DNA of 64,000 nucleotides from JAPOUP01 sp965201085. GTDB lineage: Bacteria > Pseudomonadota > Alphaproteobacteria > Rhodobacterales > Rhodobacteraceae. The stretch is taken from contig CBDAVS010000015.1 of the NCBI GenBank assembly GCA_965201085.1, forward strand, positions 372,001-436,000, written 5' to 3'. This document shows positions 9,990-17,475 of this stretch, one piece after another. The notes under the pieces were generated by a model. It saw only the letters and a program-made list of their open reading frames with translations, made no database searches and was not told the DNA's origin. The position numbers and the translations under genes were made by a program. Within the stretch, counting starts at the first letter, position 1. Every line of letters begins with the position of its first letter.

Positions 9990-10211
9990 TCAATCCGGCA
10001 CCGGGTCGGTGCCCGACCCCCCCCATGGATGACAGCGCGCTATTCTGCGGACCGCAAGCCAGCCTCCCTTCACGGTGCCATGTTTTTCCAAGGCTTCGAG
10101 CGCGTAGGCCGAACAGGTTGGACAATAGCGGCAGTTGAAGCCGACCCATGGACTCAGAAACAGTCGGTAGGCGCGGACTGGAATGGAGATAATATATGCC
10201 GTGAATGTCAT
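9990..10211 (-). CDS. yidD: Membrane protein insertion efficiency factor YidD
   Basis: The 73-residue protein begins with an amphipathic stretch (MTFTAYIISIPVRAYRLFL) and carries the family core SPWVGFNCRYCPTCSAYA, ALEKHG and RRIARCHPWGGSGTDPVP. YidD is a small membrane-associated protein that aids YidC-dependent insertion. In many genomes it sits directly beside rnpA and yidC; here it is 7.9 kb from yidC with ISNCY and IS30 insertions between, so the usual cluster is absent or rearranged. No rnpA is seen nearby. Confidence 0.93.
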   Translation of the reverse strand: MTFTAYIISIPVRAYRLFLSPWVGFNCRYCPTCSAYALEALEKHGTVKGGWLAVRRIARCHPWGGSGTDPVPD

Positions 10212-10360
10212 GACCCCGAGATTGGTGATTTACCGTTGATAAAGCCGAAAATTTAATCCACTTCGCATCACAAACCCAATCTCCGGGAGCGACTCTTTGG
10301 GAAAATCGACCCCTCACCCGATTTACCGTGCGACTGGTTCGTCAAGCATATCCACATATC

Positions 10361-10540
10361 TCAGTACTTTCGGTTCTTGAGCAGCCGCCACCGAAGTTCC
10401 CCCAGCAATCCGACCATCCACCTAAGCACCACCAACACGAGAACGACGAAAGGCACCGTCAGAGCGATTAGCGTGAGTGCATACCATCCCGAGAAGTCCG
10501 ATCTGTTGGATTCGGCGATGACGTAGGTATTGTAGGACAT
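10361..10540 (-). CDS. Putative 59-residue single-pass membrane protein
   Basis: Reading the minus strand from ATG 10540 gives a 59-residue peptide: a polar N-terminus (MSYNTYVIAESNRSDF), one strong hydrophobic helix (LTLIALTVPFVVLVLVVL) and a basic tail (RWRLLKNRKY). The topology would place the tail in the cytoplasm. It begins 12 bp after the stop of an even smaller membrane ORF and lies downstream of the sufT-iscA pair on the same strand. No family is recognised. The clean hydrophobic segment and spacing support a real gene, but no homologue can be named. Confidence 0.4.
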   Translation of the reverse strand: MSYNTYVIAESNRSDFSGWYALTLIALTVPFVVLVLVVLRWMVGLLGELRWRLLKNRKY

Positions 10541-10552
10541 CGCGTATGCCCG

Positions 10553-10648
10553 CTATTCCAGGAACACGAAGACGGCCGAACCCGAAGCGAGTATGATCAG
10601 GGCCAGCAGGATTTTCAGGACAGCGGTGGATGTGGGACTTAATTTCAA
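10553..10648 (-). CDS. Putative 31-residue hydrophobic peptide
   Basis: From a TTG at 10648, overlapping the stop of the iscA-like gene as TTGA, the frame encodes 31 residues with a single hydrophobic helix (VLKILLALIILASGSAVFVF) ending FLE. The overlapping start/stop arrangement suggests translational coupling. It is very short and TTG-initiated, so this is tentative; the alternative is untranslated spacer. Confidence 0.28.
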   Translation of the reverse strand: MKLSPTSTAVLKILLALIILASGSAVFVFLE

Positions 10649-11016
10649 CCGTGCGCTTCCAGTTCTTCCTTATCCTTGAACTTGATCGATTCGCCGCAGC
10701 CGCAGGACTCGGCGACGTTTGGATTACGGAACGTGAAGCCCGACTCAAGCAATGAGACTTTGTAGTCTATCTCCGTTCCGAACAGGAACATCTGCGCCAT
10801 TGGCGCGATCATGACCACTGCGCCGTCCTGTTCGATCACCTCGTCATGTGGGTTTACTTCTGAGACGCTATCCATGGTATATTCCATACCCGCGCAGCCA
10901 CCTTTCCTGACGCCGACCCGAAGACCCTTGACGTCATTCTCGGCCATGAGCTTCGTGACCTGATCGACCGCCGCCTGTGTGAGCGTCACCGCCTGCTTGC
11001 CTGGAATCCCGAACAT
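10645..11016 (-). CDS. IscA/ErpA-type iron-sulfur cluster carrier
   Basis: A-type carriers hold or transfer Fe-S clusters during assembly. The 123-residue protein (start MFGIPGKQAVTLTQAAVDQV) has the three conserved cysteines in the family pattern: GLRVGVRKGGCAGMEYTM, then ESCGCGESI near the C-terminus. The ATG at 11016 overlaps the sufT stop by one base (TGATG), so both are surely co-translated. Upstream in-frame sequence belongs to sufT. Context argues for a SUF-linked carrier (SufA-like), but IscA, SufA and ErpA cannot be separated from sequence alone. Confidence 0.9.
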   Translation of the reverse strand: MFGIPGKQAVTLTQAAVDQVTKLMAENDVKGLRVGVRKGGCAGMEYTMDSVSEVNPHDEVIEQDGAVVMIAPMAQMFLFGTEIDYKVSLLESGFTFRNPNVAESCGCGESIKFKDKEELEAHG

Positions 11017-11381
11017 CACATGAATCCCAGCTCCAGCCGCGCTTCGTCCGACATCATTTCCATCCCCCAGGGCGGTTCCCAAGTCAGTTCCACATCGACG
11101 TGTTTCACGCCCGGAAGCGGTTCGATCGCGTCGGCGACCCAGCCTGGCATCTCACCGGCGACCGGGCACCCCGGAGCCGTCAGTGTCATGATGATGCGAA
11201 TCTCGTTGTCAGGGTTGATCTCGACCGTGTAGACCAGACCCAGATCGTATATATTCACCGGAATCTCGGGATCGTAAACGGACCTGCAGGCCTCCACCAC
11301 ACAGTCGTAAAGCGGGTGATCCGTGGTTGAGGGTCTGATCAGCGGAGTGCCTTCCAGTCTTTCGGGAGTCTCGATTTTCAT
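11016..11381 (-). CDS. sufT: SufT-type Fe-S assembly protein (MIP18/DUF59 family)
   Basis: 121 residues from ATG 11381, preceded by a good GAGGA-type ribosome binding site. The MIP18-family core is clear: SVYDPEIPVNIYDLGLVY, then TLTAPGCPVAGEMPGWV and VELTWEPPWGMEMMSDEAR. SufT is a maturation factor for Fe-S proteins and normally sits at the end of suf clusters. Here only sufT and the A-type carrier are in the window; sufBCDS are not seen. A longer upstream open frame to 11726 has no such domain and was not used. Confidence 0.92.
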   Translation of the reverse strand: MKIETPERLEGTPLIRPSTTDHPLYDCVVEACRSVYDPEIPVNIYDLGLVYTVEINPDNEIRIIMTLTAPGCPVAGEMPGWVADAIEPLPGVKHVDVELTWEPPWGMEMMSDEARLELGFM

Positions 11382-11544
11382 GGCGTCCTCAATCGATCCT
11401 ACGGAGAAATATAAGGAATGGATCATGCGGCGTCCAGTGGGCTTCTGTCCGATCTGACGGGACGTTTCCCGTGCGCGGCCGAACGCTGGCAGGCTGGTAG
11501 CAAGGGTGCTGGACAACCACTTGGTTATCTGTGACTGCGGGCCC

Positions 11545-12675
11545 ATGTCACGACGATTTCGGTTCGATATCCTGGCCAATGACGGCAAGGCCCGGACTGG
11601 GGTGATCTCAACAGTCAAGGGCGACGTTCGCACACCGGCTTTCATGCCGGTCGGGACAGCGGGCACCGTGAAAGCGATGATGCCTGACTCCGTGCGGTCC
11701 ACAGGTGCGGACATCGTGCTTGGCAATACCTACCACTTGATGCTGCGGCCAGGTGCGGAGCGTGTCGCCGCGCTTGGCGGGCTGCATCGTTTCATGAACT
11801 GGTCGGGTCCAATCCTGACGGATAGCGGTGGGTTTCAGGTCATGAGTCTGGCGGCGTTGCGAAAGCTCACCGAAAATGGAGTGACTTTCCGCAGCCATAT
11901 CGATGGTTCCCGCCATAGGATTAGCCCGGAAAGTTCGATGGAAATCCAGCGGCTGCTCGGTTCGGATATCACCATGGCGTTCGACGAATGTCCGGCTCTC
12001 CCCGCATCACGGGACCGAATCAGGGAAAGTATGCAACTGTCCATGCGGTGGGCGGCGCGGTCTCGTGAGGCGTTCCGTGACCGTCCCGGTCATGCGATAT
12101 TCGGTATTCAGCAAGGAGGTCTGGAAATCGATCTTCGGGAGGAAAGCGCCGAAGCCCTGCGCAGGATTGGATTTGATGGCTACGCCGTCGGGGGGCTAGC
12201 GGTAGGCGAGGGGCAGGACGCGATGTTCGGTGTTCTTGATCATGCACCTGACATGCTGCCGATGGACGCGCCACGCTATCTGATGGGCGTGGGAAAACCC
12301 GATGATATCGTCGGTGCCGTGAAACGGGGAATCGACATGATGGACTGCGTTATTCCATCCAGGTCGGGACGGACCGGTCAGGCGTTCAGCCGTCGAGGAA
12401 CGATAAATATCAAGAACGCGCGCCATGCCGACGACCCGCGCCCTCTTGACGAAGACTGCACCTGTCCGGCCTGCCGGAACTACTCGCGCGCATATCTCCA
12501 TCATGTGTTTCGCTGCGGAGAGATGATAAGCGCGATGCTGCTGACATGGCACAATATACATTATTTTCAGGAGATGATGGACAGCATGCGCCATGCCATC
12601 TCCCAGGGGCGTTTCACTGCTTGGGAGGCTGGGTTTCATGCCCTGCGGATTCAGGGAGACATCGAGCCATTATGA
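11545..12675 (+). CDS. tgt: tRNA-guanine(34) transglycosylase Tgt
   Basis: Tgt exchanges G34 for preQ1 in tRNAs for Asp, Asn, His and Tyr (GUN anticodons) on the way to queuosine. 376 residues from MSRRFRFDILANDG; an in-frame ATG at 11506 would add 13 unlikely residues. Motifs: LGNTYHLMLRPG, LTDSGGFQVMSL (catalytic Asp), FDECPALP, GIQQGG, YLMGVGKPDD, DCVIPSRSGRTGQAF, and the zinc site CTCPACRNYSRAYLHH. All catalytic and zinc residues are present. It is divergent from sufT with 163 bp between. The Asp-like tRNA with a GTA anticodon downstream (16238) would be a potential Tgt substrate if transcribed. Confidence 0.96.
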   Translation: MSRRFRFDILANDGKARTGVISTVKGDVRTPAFMPVGTAGTVKAMMPDSVRSTGADIVLGNTYHLMLRPGAERVAALGGLHRFMNWSGPILTDSGGFQVMSLAALRKLTENGVTFRSHIDGSRHRISPESSMEIQRLLGSDITMAFDECPALPASRDRIRESMQLSMRWAARSREAFRDRPGHAIFGIQQGGLEIDLREESAEALRRIGFDGYAVGGLAVGEGQDAMFGVLDHAPDMLPMDAPRYLMGVGKPDDIVGAVKRGIDMMDCVIPSRSGRTGQAFSRRGTINIKNARHADDPRPLDEDCTCPACRNYSRAYLHHVFRCGEMISAMLLTWHNIHYFQEMMDSMRHAISQGRFTAWEAGFHALRIQGDIEPL

Positions 12676-13104
12676 CGTTGCCGCAGCTTCGTGGCAAAAA
12701 AGGAAGCCTGGTTGCGAAATGGAAGACTTCGGGGATTCCCTCGCCGACGGTACCACGGTCATCGGATATTTCCGTTCACCGACGGATTGCCGAACAAATG
12801 GATGGGCGATTTCCCATCGGGCTATCGGGCCAGCCTCGTTGGCATCACGGGAAGCCCGGGAAGAAGGTCGTTTCACCGTGCATATGTCCCAATCAGGGAC
12901 TCTCAGAGCGATCGGGCCGGAACCCCTTGCTGGGAAAGCGCCGTTATAACGCCATCCACCCGTTTATGTCTGCGGATGTTTGAGTCGGTCAGGGTTGAAA
13001 AGAATGGATGGGCGCCCCAATTAACTGGTCGGAGAATACAGTTGGGCGAGCGGTTTCGCACTGGCTGGTGCGATCCTTGACCTTGCAGATATCAGGAATT
13101 GATC
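12676..13104. other. 429 bp between tgt and lon without a clear gene
   Basis: Open frames on the plus strand (to 12949 and 13080) have no recognisable domain. The lon promoter should lie in the last part. Neither clpX nor any tRNA is seen here. Confidence 0.4.
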
Positions 13105-15519
13105 ATGCCAAAGCGTTCGAATCCTTCCTACCCGGTTTTGCCACTTCGGGACATCGTTGTTTTTCCGCACATGGTCGTTCCCCTTTTTGTCGGTCGGGAG
13201 AAATCCGTTCTGGCGCTCGACGAGGTAATGAATGACGACCGGCAGATACTGCTGGTAAGTCAGATAGACCCCGGTGCCGACGACCCCACCACGGACAGGA
13301 TTTACAAGATCGGCGTGGTTGCCAATGTGCTGCATCTTCTGAAACTGCCGGATGGAACGGTGAAGGTGCTCGTCGAGGGCGTCAGGCGCGTGAAAATCGT
13401 TGATTACCTCGACAACAGCAGCTTTTTCGAGGCTCGTGCGGAGGTTTTGGAAGAGGTGGACGGAGAACAGTCCACAGTCGCCGCGCTGGTCAAATCGGTC
13501 AGCGAGGACTTCGAGCGTTACGCAAGGGCCAGAAAGAACATTCCGGAAGAGGCGTTCGGCACCGTGGCCGAGACGCGTGAGCCTACGAAACTGGCCGATC
13601 TGGTGGCGGGTCATCTCGGGGTTCCGGTGGAACAGAAACAGGAACTGCTCGAAACCCTTTCCATCGCCGAGCGCCTGGAAAAAATCTACGGCCTCATGCA
13701 GGGCGAGATGAGCGTTCTCAAGGTCGAGAAAAAGATCAAGACGCGTGTCAAATCGCAGATGGAACGGACACAGCGCGAATATTACCTCAACGAGCAGATG
13801 AAAGCCATCCAGAAGGAGCTGTCGGAAGGTGCGGAAGGAGAGAGCGAGTTCGCCGAGCTTGAGGATAGGATCAAGGATCTCAAACTCTCCAAGGAGGCCC
13901 GCGATAAAGCCAATGCGGAACTCAGGAAGCTGAAACACATGCCACCGATGAGTTCGGAGGCAACCGTGGTGCGGAACTACCTGGACTGGATTGTCTCGAT
14001 ACCATGGGGAGAGAAATCGCGCGTCAAGAAAAACCTCGATCGGGCGCAGACGGTCCTGGATCAGGATCATTACGGCCTGGAAAAAGTGAAGGAACGGATC
14101 GTTGAGTTTCTCGCGGTGCAGAAACGCTCCGCGAAACTAAAGGGCCCGATCCTCTGCCTTGTCGGTCCACCGGGAGTGGGAAAGACATCGCTGGGTCATT
14201 CGGTCGCCCGTGCGACCGGACGGGAATTCATCCGCATTTCCCTTGGCGGTATCCGTGACGAGGCGGAAATCCGAGGACATCGCCGCACTTACATCGGCTC
14301 GATGCCAGGTAAGATAATCCAGGCCATGAAGAAAGCGAAGACACAGAATCCGCTGATCCTGCTCGATGAGATTGACAAGATGGGGCAGGATTTCCGTGGG
14401 GATCCGGCGTCGGCGATGCTCGAAGTGCTTGACCCGGAGCAGAATTCGACATTCGTCGACCACTATCTTGAGGTGGAATACGACCTCAGTGACGTGTTGT
14501 TCCTGACAACGGCCAACAGCTATCACATGCCCGAGCCGCTTCTCGACCGGATGGAGATCATACCGCTGGCGGGCTATACCGAGGATGAGAAAACCGAGAT
14601 CGCGAAACAGCATCTGGTTCCGAAGCAGATCAAGAACCACGCTTTGAGGAAGGGGGAGTTCACTCTCACCGATGCGGGTCTTCGACAGATAATCCGGACC
14701 TATACACGGGAGGCGGGCGTTCGGAACCTCGAACGGGAAATCGCCAAGCTGGCACGAAAGTCGGTTACCAAAATCGTCAGGAAGCGGGTTAGATCGATCG
14801 AGATCACGCCCGACCGCCTCGACGAATTCCTGGGCGTCGAAAAGTACCGCTACGGTCTTGCCGAGAAAGACAACCAGATCGGGGTCGCTACCGGGCTCGC
14901 CTGGACCTCGGTCGGTGGGGATCTGCTGTCCATCGAGGCGCTTCGTCTGCCGGGGAAGGGTCGGATGAAGACCACCGGTAAGCTCGGTGATGTGATGAAG
15001 GAATCCATTGAAGCGGCTTCCTCCTACGTTCGCGCCATCTCACCGTCGATCGGCGTGGAACCGCCGAAATTTGACCGAATCGACATTCACGTCCATGTGC
15101 CTGAAGGAGCGACACCTAAGGATGGGCCGTCGGCGGGGATCGCTATGGTCACCGCGATCGTGTCGGTATTGACCCAGATTCCCGTTCATAGGGATATCGC
15201 GATGACGGGAGAAGTCACGTTGCGTGGACGCGTGCTTCCGATCGGTGGGTTGAAAGAGAAGCTTCTCGCCGCGCTTCGCGGAGGTATCGGCACCGTTTTG
15301 ATTCCAAAGGAGAACGGCAAGGATTTGGCCGAAATTCCGGACAACGTCAAGGAAGGACTGACGATCATTCAGGTTGAGACGGTCCGTCAGGTTCTCGATG
15401 CTGCACTCGTGCGTCAGCCGGAGGCGATCGACTGGGATGATGACCTGGATGACAATAGCGCGGCGGCCCATGCCGCCGTACAGGTGGATGAGGGACTGTC
15501 AAACGCGACGACCCACTGA
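13105..15519 (+). CDS. lon: ATP-dependent protease Lon
   Basis: Lon degrades misfolded and regulatory proteins in the cytoplasm. 804 residues from MPKRSNPSYPVLPLRDIVV; ATG 13105 has AGGAA upstream and matches usual Lon starts. Order: N-terminal substrate-binding LAN domain (about 1-210), helical bundle with REYYLNEQMKAIQKELSEG, AAA+ module with Walker A GPPGVGKTS and Walker B ILLDEIDKM, sensor VLFLTTAN, and the protease domain with catalytic serine in PKDGPSAGIAM and lysine in GGLKEKLLAA. The acidic C-terminal tail (DWDDDLDDNS) is typical in alphaproteobacteria. The gene is fully intact in a decaying neighbourhood. Confidence 0.98.
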   Translation: MPKRSNPSYPVLPLRDIVVFPHMVVPLFVGREKSVLALDEVMNDDRQILLVSQIDPGADDPTTDRIYKIGVVANVLHLLKLPDGTVKVLVEGVRRVKIVDYLDNSSFFEARAEVLEEVDGEQSTVAALVKSVSEDFERYARARKNIPEEAFGTVAETREPTKLADLVAGHLGVPVEQKQELLETLSIAERLEKIYGLMQGEMSVLKVEKKIKTRVKSQMERTQREYYLNEQMKAIQKELSEGAEGESEFAELEDRIKDLKLSKEARDKANAELRKLKHMPPMSSEATVVRNYLDWIVSIPWGEKSRVKKNLDRAQTVLDQDHYGLEKVKERIVEFLAVQKRSAKLKGPILCLVGPPGVGKTSLGHSVARATGREFIRISLGGIRDEAEIRGHRRTYIGSMPGKIIQAMKKAKTQNPLILLDEIDKMGQDFRGDPASAMLEVLDPEQNSTFVDHYLEVEYDLSDVLFLTTANSYHMPEPLLDRMEIIPLAGYTEDEKTEIAKQHLVPKQIKNHALRKGEFTLTDAGLRQIIRTYTREAGVRNLEREIAKLARKSVTKIVRKRVRSIEITPDRLDEFLGVEKYRYGLAEKDNQIGVATGLAWTSVGGDLLSIEALRLPGKGRMKTTGKLGDVMKESIEAASSYVRAISPSIGVEPPKFDRIDIHVHVPEGATPKDGPSAGIAMVTAIVSVLTQIPVHRDIAMTGEVTLRGRVLPIGGLKEKLLAALRGGIGTVLIPKENGKDLAEIPDNVKEGLTIIQVETVRQVLDAALVRQPEAIDWDDDLDDNSAAAHAAVQVDEGLSNATTH

Positions 15520-15718
15520 AACCCTGGTCGGTCGATACATCCGAGGTGGCTCAATGCCGGTGGATTGAATTATGCGAAGCGGTTCGAAATGGGTCGTACC
15601 TGTTGGAACGGCTTCTGGTACCTTTCGGTATTCGCCGGACGATTTTCGCCCCGGCGGGGAGGTCGCCGCTGATTTGGATCCTTGTTACATCTCCAGAACC
15701 ACGTTGGGAAAAGTTCGT

Positions 15719-15792
15719 GGGTGATTAGCTCGCGGTAGAGCGCTTCGCTCACATCGAAGGTGTCGGCGGTTCAAATCCGTCATCACCCACCA
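15719..15792 (+). tRNA. tRNA-Val (CAC), shortened D-loop
   Basis: Acceptor stem GGGTGAT/ATCACCC, anticodon stem CTTCG/CGAAG with loop CTCACAT giving anticodon CAC at 15750-15752, T-loop TTCAAAT and encoded CCA. The D-loop reads GCGGTA instead of AGTTGGTA as in the sister gene at 16041, so two bases are missing and position 14 is G rather than the near-universal A. It can still fold, but may be weakened or non-functional. Confidence 0.8.
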
Positions 15793-16040
15793 CCGAACCA
15801 TTCATCGCGTCCCGGATCGATGCGGGTCTCGAATGGTTTCGCATCCATAGGCTCAACCGATACCGATGGGTGGCCGGTATCCGCGGCCACCCGCTGTCTT
15901 CCGGCGGTTTCGGTCCTGAACGGGGACAGGCTTTCGGCTGCTTCGAATCTGCCAGTCCCGCGTCTGGTATGATTTTGGTGCCTTGGGCAGGAGAGTGCGC
16001 TTGCTTCTACCGAACGCTTTGCGCTAAGGAGCAACCCGGC
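15793..16040. other. Spacer between two tRNA-Val genes
   Basis: 248 bp; no gene or third tRNA seen. The two Val tRNAs are too far apart to look like a tight tandem pair. Confidence 0.4.
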
Positions 16041-16116
<76 letters not shown>

Positions 16117-16237
16117 GTGAATCGCCCTGCCCAATTCACATGATGGCTTTGTGGCCAAAAAAGTCACCGATGATCGGCAAAATTGGCTGCCATTCCGCTT
16201 GACGACTTTGGCGGCTTGGCGTATTCGGCCCTTCGAT

Positions 16238-16315
16238 GCGGTTGTAGCTCAGTTTGGTTGGAGTACCGGCCTGTAACGCTGGGGATCGCGGGTTCGAGTT
16301 CCGTCAACCGCGCCA
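16238..16315 (+). tRNA. tRNA-Asp-type body with GTA anticodon (possible pseudo-tRNA)
   Basis: The acceptor stem GCGGTTG/CAACCGC, discriminator G, CCA end and body sequence are those of alphaproteobacterial tRNA-Asp, which commonly follows tRNA-Val(TAC). The anticodon loop reads CTGTAAC, so positions 16273-16275 are GTA instead of GTC. It lacks the long variable arm of bacterial tRNA-Tyr. Further departures: one extra T in the D-loop (AGTTTGGTTG), a G.T pair in the anticodon stem (CCGGC/GCTGG) and an extra G.T pair in the T-stem. AspRS relies on C36, so Asp charging should be poor. Most likely a decayed duplicate. Confidence 0.75.
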
Positions 16316-16418
16316 TCTTCCCCTGAATAGGTTCGGTGCTTGGCCTTGGACCTGACCGCCATGTTCGTCGGTTTGGCGCCGAATGCCCGTATGAGGAAAT
16401 TTTACCTGCTCCTAAACG

Positions 16419-16890
16419 ATGGATTCACAGACGGAAGCCCTGCACCGGGTAATACCGCGCAGTTATATCGATCATGCGAACGACCTGTGTGCCCTGTGCG
16501 GTTCGGTTGGTGTGGTGCGCCGGTTCATGAGGCATAACGCGAAGCCGTCGCGGCTGTCGTACAGGTTCGGTGATCTGTCTTTGGATATCGCGCTCAGCCG
16601 GATCACCAAGGCCAACCTGACGCGGCTGATGCGCGTGTCGCGGAGCTCGCGGAAACAGCTTTGGCTGTGGGAACTCCTCTTCACCTATGCGGATATCTCG
16701 ACTCCACCCAGATCGGAATGGGATGACTTCGTCATGGACTGAACCAACCGCCGCACGGGCGAACTGGTGGACCTCGCGCACCTGATTCTGTCCGACCGGT
16801 TCCAGACCTCGACGACAGGCGGCGGCTCCGGTTTCGCCCTGCTGTTCGATATGAACGACCCGTTCGAGAAATATATCGGATTCGAGCCCG
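16419..16890 (+). pseudogene. McrC-like subunit of McrBC restriction system, broken
   Basis: One frame reads LSYRFGDLSLDIALSRITK, then WELLFTYADISTPP and VMD, an in-frame TGA at 16740-16742, then TNRRTGELVDLAHLILSDRF and SGFALLFDMNDPFEKYIG. The order DELSxDxxLNRIxKA, then TNRR, LARLIL and GFxLLFDMNxLFExYV is characteristic of McrC (from memory of the family). McrC is the nuclease subunit that works with the GTPase McrB on modified-cytosine DNA. The nuclease core normally downstream is not readable and no mcrB is seen. An earlier thought of glucose-6-phosphate isomerase was discarded. Confidence 0.6.
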
Positions 16891-17475
16891 GTGTGAGCGC
16901 CAACTGGATTGCCGGATGCGTAAGTGCATTGATTTCGTTTCGATGTTGGCGCTGGAACTGGTGTTCTTCAACGAACTTCTGGACGAGCTGGATAAAGCGG
17001 CGGGGCAGGTGGGGAAGCGCGAGGTCTGCGCGATCAATAGGGTCGCTCATAGTCTCCGCGAAAACCCACCGGACCTGTGCGGGAAACCGGGTTTTTCGAT
17101 CTACAGGCCGAGGGATGGGAGAGGCAGGATCTGCTTCAACCATCGAGGTGGAACAGATTGGCCGATTTTCACGGTCGATCAAAATCACGAAGGAAGCATC
17201 GATGAGCGTTCATTCGGTTGAATTCCGCCACCACTTTCCCGCTGGCTGAAACCGTTCCCGATTTCGACTGACGTAAGGCTGAGTCGATACCCGCCGAAAT
17301 TTCCATACATATTTCATTAGGGTCGATAGACCTTTACCCCGGGAATCCAGATGCTTCGGTGCGCTGATCCGGTATAATCGCCAGCAAAGGGATGTCGTTC
17401 GATATCCGGTTCAGCGGTACGGGCTTGAAGGCATCGCATAAATACACCGGCGGACCATGTTCTGGCGGCGGGTGC
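16891..17475. other. 585 bp of likely decayed sequence
   Basis: Between the McrC fragment and the M20 peptidase. Frames of about 100 codons (for example plus 16916-17221) show no recognisable domain. Probably remains of the McrC C-terminus and flanking DNA. Confidence 0.35.

Noticed and set aside
9844..10317. 157-codon minus-strand ORF over yidD
   Set aside because: YidD in another frame is clearly recognisable; this is a shadow.
16419..16742. Glucose-6-phosphate isomerase fragment
   Set aside because: The first residues suggested it, but the sequence across the TGA (TNRR, LAHLIL, GFALLFDMND) fits McrC much better.
16740..16742. UGA recoding (Trp or selenocysteine)
   Set aside because: Intact genes such as yidC and the IS1595 methyltransferase end on TGA, prfB is intact, and TGA interruptions occur only in decayed genes.
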